Assembly (NCBI RefSeq): GCF_039543245.1
Contig: NZ_BAABJJ010000038.1
Location: 11,016 to 75,015 of the forward strand
DNA from: Algibacter_G agarivorans
GTDB lineage: Bacteria; Bacteroidota; Bacteroidia; Flavobacteriales; Flavobacteriaceae
Length of the DNA stretch: 64,000 bases
Direction of reading: 5' to 3'
Shown: piece after piece, positions 45,264 through 53,795 of the stretch
Layout of the letters: the number at the start of each line of letters is the position of its first letter
Position numbering within the stretch: position 1 is the first letter of the stretch
Position numbers and translations under genes: made by a program
The notes under the pieces: generated by a model
Told to the model about the DNA's origin: nothing
The model's input: the letters and a program-made list of their open reading frames with translations, nothing else
The model's database searches: none

Positions 45264-46430
45264 ATGCAGTATTATAGATATAGCATAGTTACACTTTTTA
45301 TAATTATTAGCGGATGTTCAAAGTCTTCTTATGATTTTGATTTAGTTGTTACATTAGAGAAGAATCATATACTTAAATCCGCAGAAAGGTATTCTAACCT
45401 AAATCCAGTAACGGTTACCGCTAGTTTTTCTGAGCGCAGTGCAGGAGGCAAGCATGATTTTTATTCTGAAGGCGATTATTGGTGGCCAAACCCAAAACAT
45501 CCTGATAGTGCCTATATTAGAAAAGATGGCTTAAGTAATCCTGATAATTTTGTGGCACATCGTAAAGCAATGATTAGGCTAGGCCAGATTTCTGGTGCAT
45601 TAGCTTCCGCTTATTTAGTAACCAAGGATGGACAGTATATCAAGGATTTGATACCTCATTTAAAAGCTTGGTTTGTTAATGAAACAACCAAAATGAACCC
45701 AAATTTGCTGTATGCACAAGCTATAAAAGGTCGCGTTACAGGTAGGGGTATTGGAATTATAGATACCATTCATTTGATTGAAGTTGCTAAAGCTATTCGA
45801 GTTGTAGAGCAGTCACAATTAATTTCTATTGAAGAACTCTTCAAAATAAAACAATGGTTTTCAGATTATTTAGCATGGTTAACAACGCATGATTATGGCA
45901 AAAAAGAACGCGATAACGGAAACAATCATAGTACCTGTTGGGCCATGCAAGTTGCTGCTTTTGCAGAACTTGTTGGTAATGAAGGGCAGTTGAGTTTTTG
46001 TAGAACTTTTTTCAAGGAAGTACTTTTACCTGGACAAATGGCAAAAGATGGCAGTTTCCCTAAAGAATTGTCTAGAACAAAACCTTATGGCTACTCTATT
46101 TTCAATTTAGATGCCATATTTGGATTGGCACAAATAATATCTACTGAAGATGATAATTTGTTTCAATATAAAACGGAAGATGGTAAAAGTTTAAAACAAG
46201 GCTTGGCATTTATGTTTCCATCTTTAAAAAATAAAGACCTTTGGACTTTTCAAAAAGATGTTATGTATTGGGACGATTGGCCTACAAAACAACCGTCTTT
46301 GTTATTTGGAGGTTTGCAGTTTGAAAGGGAAGACTATATTGATATTTGGAAAAAATTGCCTGCATTACCAAATAAACCAGAGATAATCAGAAATATGCCC
46401 ATTAGGTATCCTTTGTTATGGGTGTATTGA
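45264..46430 (+). CDS. Alginate_lyase-fold (PF05426) lipoprotein, PL38-like lyase
   Basis: A 388-residue lipoprotein (IIISGCSKS, Cys18) with the alpha/alpha-barrel alginate_lyase domain. Visible features are DYWWPNPKHPDSAYIRKDG (about 71-89), NLLYAQAIKGRVTGRGIGIIDTIHL (147-171) and NGNNHSTCWAMQ with Asn221-His222. These match the PL38/PL5-like family, whose studied members cleave glucuronan or mannuronan. It ends the operon after GH88 and GH2 (33 bp gap). It is probably the lyase that creates the unsaturated ends for GH88. Confidence 0.85.
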   Translation: MQYYRYSIVTLFIIISGCSKSSYDFDLVVTLEKNHILKSAERYSNLNPVTVTASFSERSAGGKHDFYSEGDYWWPNPKHPDSAYIRKDGLSNPDNFVAHRKAMIRLGQISGALASAYLVTKDGQYIKDLIPHLKAWFVNETTKMNPNLLYAQAIKGRVTGRGIGIIDTIHLIEVAKAIRVVEQSQLISIEELFKIKQWFSDYLAWLTTHDYGKKERDNGNNHSTCWAMQVAAFAELVGNEGQLSFCRTFFKEVLLPGQMAKDGSFPKELSRTKPYGYSIFNLDAIFGLAQIISTEDDNLFQYKTEDGKSLKQGLAFMFPSLKNKDLWTFQKDVMYWDDWPTKQPSLLFGGLQFEREDYIDIWKKLPALPNKPEIIRNMPIRYPLLWVY

Positions 46431-46588
46431 ACAATTTAATCGAAAAGAATTCCTTGAGGCTCTGCCTTGGGGTTTCAATTGAAATTGTCATTCCCGTGAA
46501 ATCGAAAGATTCATGAATTCATTATTATAAAATAGTAGACGATGAATAAAACGGGAATCTAAAATAACAGAATTGGTATTATGTCCTT
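46431..46588. repeat. Intergenic region with inverted-repeat element
   Basis: Between convergent genes. TTCCCGT (46491-46497) and ACGGGAA (46551-46557) form a long-range inverted repeat around a 53-bp AT-rich centre. TTTCAATTGAAA nearby is a palindrome. It resembles the 'ATTCCCG...CGGGAAT' interspersed elements common in bacterial intergenic DNA. Confidence 0.5.
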
Positions 46589-47452
46589 CTATGGGTTTTG
46601 ACGCCCCGAGGTTCTATATTTTACTTTCTTTTGAAGTTTAGATGTATCGGTAAGTTTATTTATAGTGATTATTGGATTTTCATATAAATAAATAGAACTA
46701 GACCCAGATGCTTCAATGCTTATGTTTTCCAAAACTTCAAGGTGCGCATCACTATTAATTTCGCAAATAACATGACACGTGTTTAGGGTGAAGTTTTTAC
46801 CGTTAAATAGAGCGTTATTATCTAAATCTATTGTAGCCTCAATACTTGAGCCTTCTATAATGGCATTGGCGCGCTGATATAATGTTGCTGAAAACTTTGA
46901 GGTGTTAATAAGTGCTTCTAGTTTATTGTACCCACTTGTGTTAATAGTGCAATTTTCGCTGGTTAAGTTTAGTTTTACTTTAGATTTATCGTCGCCTTCA
47001 AAACTGAAGTTGTCTGATTGAATAGTTAATCCCGCTTTTGAAGAGCCTTTGGTTTTTAATGAAGCGTTTTTTAAATCCATGGTTGTAAGTGAGGTGATTT
47101 CTGCATCGTCTGTCGTTTCAATATGTCTAAGAAAATCATCATAGGTGACCTTGATATTCAGTTTCTTTTTAGAAGTGATTTTGGCGGTTTTATTAAATGT
47201 TAGAATGCTATCTCTAACTTGAAAGGCTATATACTCATGTAAGTTTTCATCGGTTTCAATTTCTACCGAAGGATTTTTATTAAAGATGATTTCAATTTCA
47301 AAATCTTCATCAAGAGCAATCGTATGGTATGAATTTATATTGGTTAGCTGTGTAATAACATTTCTATTTCCTTTTACTTTATCTGTGGTTTGAGCCATGC
47401 TGAATGTACTAATTAAAAAACTAAAAAGTAATACTATATGGGAGTTCTTCAT
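46589..47452 (-). CDS. DUF2807 (GIN-domain) exported protein
   Basis: A 287-residue protein with a signal peptide (VLLFSFLISTFSMAQ). It has the head domain called GIN/putative auto-transporter adhesin (DUF2807): VITQLTNINSYHTIALDEDFEIEIIFNKNPSVEIETDENLHEYI, followed by regularly spaced beta-strands (KTKGSSKAGLTIQS...). Function is unknown in the family. A second, lipoprotein version lies upstream on the same strand. Confidence 0.85.
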   Translation of the reverse strand: MKNSHIVLLFSFLISTFSMAQTTDKVKGNRNVITQLTNINSYHTIALDEDFEIEIIFNKNPSVEIETDENLHEYIAFQVRDSILTFNKTAKITSKKKLNIKVTYDDFLRHIETTDDAEITSLTTMDLKNASLKTKGSSKAGLTIQSDNFSFEGDDKSKVKLNLTSENCTINTSGYNKLEALINTSKFSATLYQRANAIIEGSSIEATIDLDNNALFNGKNFTLNTCHVICEINSDAHLEVLENISIEASGSSSIYLYENPIITINKLTDTSKLQKKVKYRTSGRQNP

Positions 47453-47602
47453 TTTTAAAACGGATTAATTGCTAAATGCGTTAATGATGTGACACATGAT
47501 ATAGCATATTAGTCACTAAATATAAAACAATAACCATCCCAAACTTTTAATAAAGTATGGGATGGTTTGAAATAATTAGTTAGCTGTTGGTTGATTCTGT
47601 TT

Positions 47603-48331
47603 TTACTGCTGTCTGATGCTTCCTGAAGAGCTATCACTTTTATCAACTTTTTCTGGGTTTCCATAATATTTAACATCACCACCGCTAGTAGCTCTGGCAG
47701 TTAATTCTTTAGAGGTATTCACTGTTATATCTGCACCGCTAGTAGCTTTCACTTCGCTAGATTCTGCCATTAAATCAGCAGCTTTAATATCACTTCCGCT
47801 TGTGGCTTCCGCAATGAGTTTAATGGTTTTTCCAGACAATCTTAAATCACTTCCGCTTGTAGACTTGCAATTTAAAGTTGTTGTATTTACATCTAGTTTC
47901 ATATCGCTACCGCTAGTTGATTTTAAATTTAAGTTTTCAACTGTAATGGTATTTGTTGAATACACATCACTTCCACTTGTAGATATAATACTTGAAATAT
48001 CTTTAAAACTTACTTTTACTTTTTTTGATGACGCTTTACCAATATTTTGTTTGGTATGAATTTTCAAAACACCATCTTCAACTTCAGTTAAAATAAGGTC
48101 GTGTAAATTTTCGTCGGCTTCAACGCTTATACGTTCTATATCACTTTGCGTTAAATACACATCTAAACCTTCCGTAGCTTTTATAGTAGAAAAAGGTTCA
48201 TTAATAGTTCGCTCTTGGGTAATGACGTTTCCATTACCTCTAACTCCTGAGTTGAGGTTCATATCGAAATTGCATGAAAAAAGCGTTAAGCTTAATACGG
48301 TTGCTACAATGATTTTAATTAGTGTTGTCAT
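47603..48331 (-). CDS. DUF2807 lipoprotein with SGSD repeats
   Basis: About 242 residues from ATG 48331, chosen because it gives MTTLIKIIVATVLSLTLFSCNFD with a lipobox (Cys20); the longer frame to 48394 has no signal at its start. The GIN domain shows a striking periodic motif (S/A)TSGSD or ATSGAD repeated about every 16-20 residues, consistent with coils of a beta-helix. It is likely on the cell surface. It lies downstream of the PspC gene and probably belongs to the same group. Confidence 0.85.
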   Translation of the reverse strand: MTTLIKIIVATVLSLTLFSCNFDMNLNSGVRGNGNVITQERTINEPFSTIKATEGLDVYLTQSDIERISVEADENLHDLILTEVEDGVLKIHTKQNIGKASSKKVKVSFKDISSIISTSGSDVYSTNTITVENLNLKSTSGSDMKLDVNTTTLNCKSTSGSDLRLSGKTIKLIAEATSGSDIKAADLMAESSEVKATSGADITVNTSKELTARATSGGDVKYYGNPEKVDKSDSSSGSIRQQ

Positions 48332-48461
48332 GATTGTTCGTTTTTTGATTGATACTGAAACAAGTTCAGTACTAATGGTTAAATTATAGTTCAAATATCT
48401 TTTAAAACAGTGTTGATTAGTAACTTAAATATCTGAATTGTTGTTTTATGATGATGAGTTG

Positions 48462-50258
48462 TTAGTTGTCTGATTCAATTTTAACACCGTCTGAATTTAT
48501 ATTTACTTTAATAGCATCAGACTCTGCTTTAATACCGTCTTCATCTATTTTTAAATGGGTGTCATCAGCTTTAATTTCTAAACCATTATCATTAATCTTT
48601 ATTCCAGATGCGTTTACTTCAATTTTAAAATCTTCATCTTCCTCAATAGGGCAGTCTAAACATTCAGTATCGTCATTCAGTATTTTTAAGTAATGGTTGA
48701 CTTTATCTCTCGAAACAATATTACCATTATAAGTTCTGTAGTTTAAGTTGTCTTTTGTGCTGTTATTAAAATAAACAACCGAATTTTCAGGTAAATAAAG
48801 CACCACATCTACTTTTTGATCACTGAATTTGTTTTCGGGATTTGTGGTTAGATAAGAATCTAATAGTAAGGTATTGTTTTTAAATTCGAAATTATAATCT
48901 ATGTTTTTAGCACGCTCAATGGCTTTTTCATAATCTCTACCATCGGCTCTTTTTCTTATGCCGATTCTAGCTATGGAATCTGTAGTAGATTTTACTATAA
49001 TATCAATATTTGATGAATACAAAACTTTATCGCCGCTTTCATTATAGGCAAGTTTAAATCTGTCATGATGGTAATGATCAGAATTAAAATTATCATGACT
49101 TACCATTTTAATATTTATGGTGTCGTTTGCTGTAATTGGCATTTCTGTTTTTTCTGTAAAACTTTCTTCAAAAGCATGTTCACTGGCTTGTCTAGCACCA
49201 ACAATTACTAAGGATATTATGGATATAAGCCACAACCCAAGCAAGGTGAATTTAGCAATATTCCCAATTGATTTCAGGTTGTTAATGAGAATTTTTAAGC
49301 CTAAATAGAATAGAAAAAAGAAGGGAATGCCAACTGCAAAAAATGCTAATAATGATACTAACCAAATAGGTGTTTCGCCAGCATTGGCAATCTCAACCAA
49401 GTCTAAACCAGGAATGTGCATAATATTGGCTACACCTAATGAAAATAGCCCAATAATTAGCCCGATTATAGCCGCAGCTCCTGTTATAATAAGTATGATG
49501 CCTATAAATTTAGCAAACACTTTAAAGAAGAACATGATGATATCTCCAATGGTATCAAAAAAAGTTCTTGACGACGATTTTATTGAGTTACCAGTTTTTT
49601 TTACATCTATATTTTTGGCAGCATTTGAAACAGAATCAGATACATTTTTGGCAACATCACCAACAGTTTCAGTTACAGAATCAAACCCGTCCTTGATTTT
49701 TTTTTCAATGTTACTAATGTTAACAGGTTCTCCGGTCATCATTATTTTTTCGGCAGTTGTTTTAGCTTCAGGAACTAAAATCCAAAGTAAAATATAAAGT
49801 AAAATACCAGTACCTGCACCAAAAATTAAAAGAATCCAAGCTAGACGAATCCAAATGGCGTCAATACCAAAATAATGTGCCAATCCAGATGATACCCCAC
49901 CAATGTATGAGTTGTCTGTATCTCTAAATAACTTTCTAGATGGAGCTGCTTTTTTACTATAAGAAGTATGCGGGTCATCTTCAAAAATCTCGTCATCTAC
50001 CAAGTAGTCTTCTGGTTGCCCCATGATTGAGATCACTTCATCTACCTCTTTAATTCTTATAACTTGCTTATCGTTTTGCACACGCTCATTAAAAAGTTCG
50101 GCAATACGAGCTTCTATATCCGCTATAATTTCAGAACGCCCTTGAGAGTCTGTAAATGAACGTTTTATAGCCTCAAGATAGCGCTGTAATTTTAAGTACG
50201 CATCTTCATCTATATGAAAAAATATACCTGCTAAATTTATGTTGACTGTCTTATTCAT
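48462..50258 (-). CDS. PspC-domain membrane protein
   Basis: A 598-residue protein. An N-terminal cytoplasmic region (1-100, TVNINLAGIFFHIDEDAYLKLQRYLEAI) is followed by a PspC domain (about 108-165, RKLFRDTDNSYIGGVSSGLAHYFGIDAIWIRLAWILLIF). Several transmembrane helices come next (about 240-350), then an extracytoplasmic C-terminal half that ends in repeats such as GIKINDNGLEIKADDTHLKIDEDGIKAES. PspC proteins take part in the phage-shock/envelope-stress response. Its ATG overlaps the PadR stop by four bases (ATGA). Confidence 0.9.
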   Translation of the reverse strand: MNKTVNINLAGIFFHIDEDAYLKLQRYLEAIKRSFTDSQGRSEIIADIEARIAELFNERVQNDKQVIRIKEVDEVISIMGQPEDYLVDDEIFEDDPHTSYSKKAAPSRKLFRDTDNSYIGGVSSGLAHYFGIDAIWIRLAWILLIFGAGTGILLYILLWILVPEAKTTAEKIMMTGEPVNISNIEKKIKDGFDSVTETVGDVAKNVSDSVSNAAKNIDVKKTGNSIKSSSRTFFDTIGDIIMFFFKVFAKFIGIILIITGAAAIIGLIIGLFSLGVANIMHIPGLDLVEIANAGETPIWLVSLLAFFAVGIPFFFLFYLGLKILINNLKSIGNIAKFTLLGLWLISIISLVIVGARQASEHAFEESFTEKTEMPITANDTINIKMVSHDNFNSDHYHHDRFKLAYNESGDKVLYSSNIDIIVKSTTDSIARIGIRKRADGRDYEKAIERAKNIDYNFEFKNNTLLLDSYLTTNPENKFSDQKVDVVLYLPENSVVYFNNSTKDNLNYRTYNGNIVSRDKVNHYLKILNDDTECLDCPIEEDEDFKIEVNASGIKINDNGLEIKADDTHLKIDEDGIKAESDAIKVNINSDGVKIESDN

Positions 50259-50596
50259 TTCTTTGTTGTTTTTTGGCTTGTTACTATAGTTACTGCATGG
50301 TGTAATTCACTCCAAGTGGTGTTCAACTCTTTTAAAAACAGTTTTCCCGTTTCCGTTAAACCATAATATTTTCTTGGAGGTCCAGAGGTCGATTCTTCCC
50401 ATCTGTAATTTAAAAGTCCTGCGTTTTTAAGTCGTGTAAGTAGTGGGTAAATTGTCCCTTCTACCACCAGCAACTTCGCATCTTTCAAGGTGCCCAGAAT
50501 TTCTGCAACATACGCATCTTCGTCTTTTAAGACTGAGAGTATGCAGAATTCCAATACGCCTTTACGCATTTGTGCTTTTGTGTTTTCTATCTTCAT
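50255..50596 (-). CDS. PadR-family transcriptional regulator
   Basis: A 113-residue winged-helix regulator: KGVLEFCILSVLKDEDAYVAEILGTLKDAKLLVVEGTIYPLLTRLKNAGLLNYRWEESTSGPPRKYYGLTETG is the full PadR signature. It overlaps the PspC start by four bases and should control that operon, a pairing common in Bacteroidota. The ligand or signal is unknown. Confidence 0.93.
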   Translation of the reverse strand: MKIENTKAQMRKGVLEFCILSVLKDEDAYVAEILGTLKDAKLLVVEGTIYPLLTRLKNAGLLNYRWEESTSGPPRKYYGLTETGKLFLKELNTTWSELHHAVTIVTSQKTTKK

Positions 50597-50712
50597 AGTG
50601 TCATTCGTTTAATGTTGTGAAACTGTTCGTTTTCATGTGCTGAATTTATTTCAGTATTGATTGATTTGATGATTGTTATTATTGATGAAATTTTAGTTCT
50701 AATTTATATTTT

Positions 50713-50757
50713 GGGCGTTACCACAAGGGTCGGGCTTTCCTCTGCAATCCCTAACGC
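50713..50757 (+). repeat. Dispersed intergenic repeat, short copy
   Basis: Starts GGGCGTTACC, contains GGTCGGGCTTT and ends GCAATCCCTAACGC. The same two ends enclose a longer middle at 61320-61465. It is part of an interspersed repeat family; no frame. Confidence 0.65.
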
Positions 50758-50797
50758 GGACATATCTGCTATCTATTAGGCTATCATAAATACTGGG

Positions 50798-51244
50798 TCA
50801 TTTTAAAAAATTAATGGTAAACGGATATTTATAAACCTGCCCATCTCTAGCTTTCAAACTAGCTACAACTATTAAAGCCAATTCAATAATAAATCCAATA
50901 ACAGCTAAAACACCTAGAGCGCCACCTATATAAAGTAGAGGAGAAGGCTTCCCTATATTAATATGGAAACTTTCAAACCCATGAAAATCTATAAAGTCAA
51001 TACCGTTAAAAATCTTAAAAACAAAAAACGGAATAGTCAATGTGCCTAAGATTACTGCATATAGAAAAACACTAATTTGAAAATTTATAGCCTGCTTTCC
51101 ATGAGTATCTATAAATTCCGATTTCTCTTTATTGGCACTCCATAAAATAATAGGGCCAATAAAATTTCCGAACGGAATAAAAAACCTACTAAAAGTTGAT
51201 AAATGAATAAATGTCGCGATGTTTTTTTGATGATTATCTAACAT
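50798..51244 (-). CDS. DUF4870 membrane protein
   Basis: A 148-residue integral membrane protein with three or four hydrophobic helices. The pattern NIATFIHLSTFSRFFIPFGNFIGPIILWSANKEKSEFIDTHGKQAINFQIS is diagnostic of DUF4870/Tic20-like small membrane proteins. Function is unknown. It lies 26 bp after a small lipoprotein gene on the same strand. Confidence 0.88.
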   Translation of the reverse strand: MLDNHQKNIATFIHLSTFSRFFIPFGNFIGPIILWSANKEKSEFIDTHGKQAINFQISVFLYAVILGTLTIPFFVFKIFNGIDFIDFHGFESFHINIGKPSPLLYIGGALGVLAVIGFIIELALIVVASLKARDGQVYKYPFTINFLK

Positions 51245-51270
51245 GATTTTGATGATTGATGTTAATTTTG

Positions 51271-51636
51271 TTAGTACATTTTAAAAGAATCAGGTTTTGT
51301 GCTTTCTTCTTCTAAATCACTGTAGTCGTTTATAAATATTAATTCACCTGTTTCTATTTCAGTTTCATTTCCTCTTAGTTTTAAAGCTAATTGTCCCATT
51401 TGTAGTGCTATCTTTTGTTTCTCTTTTTTACTATAATCTTTGAATTTTGAATTTTTTAACAAAATGGTTAAAGTCTCATCATTAACGATTTCGATTTTAA
51501 TTTCTTTTAAATTATAGTTCTTTGTAATTTCATCTCTCAAATGGGTTATGTACTTTGTTTCATCTTTAGTGTTTGAACAATTGTATATAGAGATTAAGAT
51601 TAAGAAGATACCAATAAACGCTTTTTTATTTATCAT
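51271..51636 (-). CDS. Small putative lipoprotein, unknown function
   Basis: About 121 residues from ATG 51636, preferred over 51666 because it starts a clean signal peptide MINKKAFIGIFLILISIYNCSN (Cys20). The rest is charged and shows a helix-strand pattern but no family I recognise. It precedes the DUF4870 gene by 26 bp in the same direction. Confidence 0.7.
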   Translation of the reverse strand: MINKKAFIGIFLILISIYNCSNTKDETKYITHLRDEITKNYNLKEIKIEIVNDETLTILLKNSKFKDYSKKEKQKIALQMGQLALKLRGNETEIETGELIFINDYSDLEEESTKPDSFKMY

Positions 51637-51776
51637 TTTTAAATCATATAATAGTTTCTTATACAAAGATAAGTCTAAAAGAAGGTACTTTGTTACGCAC
51701 AGTACTAAAAATTAACATAAGTTTAACATTTACAAATGTGAAATTATTTCATAACTTAGTAGAAAAATAATAGTTT

Positions 51777-52232
51777 ATGCTAATGACTCCCAGTAAAGTA
51801 AATGCATTTAATATGTTTAAATTACCCTCGGCTTATTTATGTGGGGTAAGAGCAAAATATATAGATAACGAAAAATGTATAGTAACAGTAAAACATAAAT
51901 GGATTAATCAAAACCCTTTTAAATCTATGTATTGGGTTGTCCAAGGAATGGCTGCAGAATTATCTACAGGAGCATTATTGGTTGCTAAAACAAAAGCGTC
52001 TGATAAAGCTATTTCCATGTTAGTAGCCTCAAATAATTCGACATTTACAAAGAAGGCAACAGGTAAAATCACCTTCATATGTAATGAAGGTAAAGTAATA
52101 GATGAAGCTATAAAAAAAGCTCTTGAAACTGGTGAAGGTCAAACGTTCTGGATGCAATCTATTGGTACGAATGAAGAAGGTGTAGAAGTTTCAACTTTTA
52201 ATTTTGAATGGAGTGTTAAAGTAAAACTGTAG
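51777..52232 (+). CDS. DUF4442 hotdog-fold protein
   Basis: A 151-residue protein of the DUF4442 thioesterase-like hotdog superfamily: MYWVVQGMAAELSTGALLVAK lies on the long hot-dog helix, and VKHKWINQNPFKSMY precedes it. There is no signal peptide, so cytoplasmic. A CoA-thioester substrate is likely from the fold, but the reaction is unknown. Confidence 0.85.
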   Translation: MLMTPSKVNAFNMFKLPSAYLCGVRAKYIDNEKCIVTVKHKWINQNPFKSMYWVVQGMAAELSTGALLVAKTKASDKAISMLVASNNSTFTKKATGKITFICNEGKVIDEAIKKALETGEGQTFWMQSIGTNEEGVEVSTFNFEWSVKVKL

Positions 52233-52354
52233 GCTGTTTGCAGCAAGCAGTATTCAGTCTCAGTCACAGTATTCAGTTGTTCACGTTAAAGATCAAGATA
52301 TTTAGTTTCATAGGAAAGGAACGCTGTATATTATAGTTACCAGTTAGTCGCTCT

Positions 52355-52470
52355 GCAAAGTCTCCCGACTTTGAAGAACATTAACAAACAAATAACGAAT
52401 AAGAAATAATTAATTAAAAGAATAAGAAGTATAGAGAATAATAATATAGCTCAAAGTCGGGAGGCTTTGC
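52355..52470. repeat. Inverted-repeat element
   Basis: Arms GCAAAGTCTCCCGACTTTGA (52355-52374) and TCAAAGTCGGGAGGCTTTGC (52451-52470) pair at 19 of 20 positions around a 76-bp AT-rich centre. The flanks extend the pairing imperfectly. This could be a small non-autonomous insertion. The rest of the 52233-52633 gap holds only a short CAGTATTCAGT direct repeat (about 52248 and 52266). Confidence 0.65.
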
Positions 52471-52633
52471 GCAGCTGGTGCATTTAATAACGAAGTCTTT
52501 ATTATGCGAAATTTAGAAATGTTTATCTTTAATTTTTGATAGGGCAACAAAGTTAAGAGTTGATTTTGTAACAAAACTATAAACAAGTCAACATATAAAC
52601 AATTAAACCTTTAAACGAATAAACCTTTTCAAT

Positions 52634-53434
52634 ATGACATCACACGAAATAGACTATCGCATCTACGGCGAAGAAATGCAATACGTAGAGATTGAACTCG
52701 ACCCCCAAGAAGGCGTTGTAGCCGAAGCAGGAAGTTTCATGATGATGGACGATGGTATTAAAATGGAAACCATTTTTGGAGACGGTTCTCAAAAAGATTC
52801 GGGCTTTTTAGGCAAAATATTAGGCGCAGGCAAACGAATCCTTACAGGGGAAAGTTTGTTTATGACGGCCTTTTACAACAACCTAACAGGAAAGCGTAAT
52901 GTATCATTTGCTTCCCCATATCCAGGGAAAATTATCCCAATAGATTTAACACGCTTTGGAGGCAAGTTTATCTGTCAGAAAGATGCATTCCTTTGTGCGG
53001 CAAAAGGTGTAAGCGTAGGTATTGAGTTTTCTAAAAAATTAGGAAGAGGCTTATTTGGAGGCGAAGGGTTTATCATGCAAAAACTAGAAGGTGATGGTAT
53101 GGCATTTGTGCACGCAGGAGGCACCATGGCTATGAAAGAACTCAAAGCAGGAGAAACTTTAAGAGTAGATACTGGATGTATCGTAGGTTTCGATCAATCT
53201 GTGGATTATGATATAGAATTTGTTGGAGGCATTAAAAACACTGTTTTTGGAGGCGAAGGTTTATTCTTTGCTAAACTTCAGGGACCTGGAACGGTTTATA
53301 TACAATCTTTACCTTTTAGCAGACTTGCTGGTCGTGTTCTAGCATCCGATCCAAGAGGCGGTGGAAAGAGTAAAGGAGAAGGCAGTATTCTTGGTGGTTT
53401 AGGCGATTTATTGGATGGCGATAATAGATTTTAA
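52634..53434 (+). CDS. AIM24-family (TIGR00266) protein
   Basis: A 266-residue protein. The AIM24/TIGR00266 domain covers most of it: YVEIELDPQEGVVAEAGSFMMMDDGIKMET, GFLGKILGAGKRILTGESLFMTAFYN, and the glycine-rich GEGLFFAKLQGPGTVYIQSLPFSRLA. The C-terminal tail is Gly-rich. Members are found in all domains of life; the bacterial role is unclear. It stands alone with a long upstream gap. Confidence 0.92.
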   Translation: MTSHEIDYRIYGEEMQYVEIELDPQEGVVAEAGSFMMMDDGIKMETIFGDGSQKDSGFLGKILGAGKRILTGESLFMTAFYNNLTGKRNVSFASPYPGKIIPIDLTRFGGKFICQKDAFLCAAKGVSVGIEFSKKLGRGLFGGEGFIMQKLEGDGMAFVHAGGTMAMKELKAGETLRVDTGCIVGFDQSVDYDIEFVGGIKNTVFGGEGLFFAKLQGPGTVYIQSLPFSRLAGRVLASDPRGGGKSKGEGSILGGLGDLLDGDNRF

Positions 53435-53561
53435 ATGTTAATTTCAACTAAAAACATAAAAGTTGGGCAATTTTTCACTAATTTTAGTGTTCAATAAAGT
53501 GATATTAATAGCCTATTAAATCTGAAATTTATTTTCAAACCTAAAAAACCTTAACATAATT

Positions 53562-53759
53562 ATGGCTAGAGCAATGCTAGAGTACACAAAAACTATACTT
53601 AACAAAGTTAGTTTTGATACCACGTTGTTTTGCAAAGAAGTACAAAAGGCGTTAACACGTTTATTACCTTATGAGATTGAAGAGCTTAAAATTTTTATTC
53701 AGTCTTTAGTACGGCAAAACCCTGATTTAAATCAATGTTTAATTTATTTGAAAGCATAA
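53562..53759 (+). CDS. Conserved small protein, unknown function
   Basis: A 65-residue cytoplasmic protein (MARAMLEYTKTILNKVSFDTTLFCKEV...). It is predicted all-helical, with a basic first helix and a Leu/Ile-rich second half. I believe similar short genes are common in flavobacteria, but no function is known to me. A strong terminator follows. Confidence 0.75.
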   Translation: MARAMLEYTKTILNKVSFDTTLFCKEVQKALTRLLPYEIEELKIFIQSLVRQNPDLNQCLIYLKA

Positions 53760-53761
53760 TT

Positions 53762-53787
53762 AAAAGCGACCTTAAGGTCGCTTTTTT
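53762..53787. terminator. Bidirectional terminator between convergent genes
   Basis: AAAAGCGACCTTAAGGTCGCTTTT is a perfect 24-base palindrome here (53762-53785), with A-run on one side and T-run on the other, so it serves both the small gene and oxyR. Confidence 0.93.
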
Positions 53788-53795
53788 AATATTTA

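Noticed and set aside
49327..49797. Plus-strand 156-codon frame opposite the PspC gene
   Set aside because: It is the antisense of transmembrane codons of a clear PspC protein. Hydrophobic helices often give long mirror frames.
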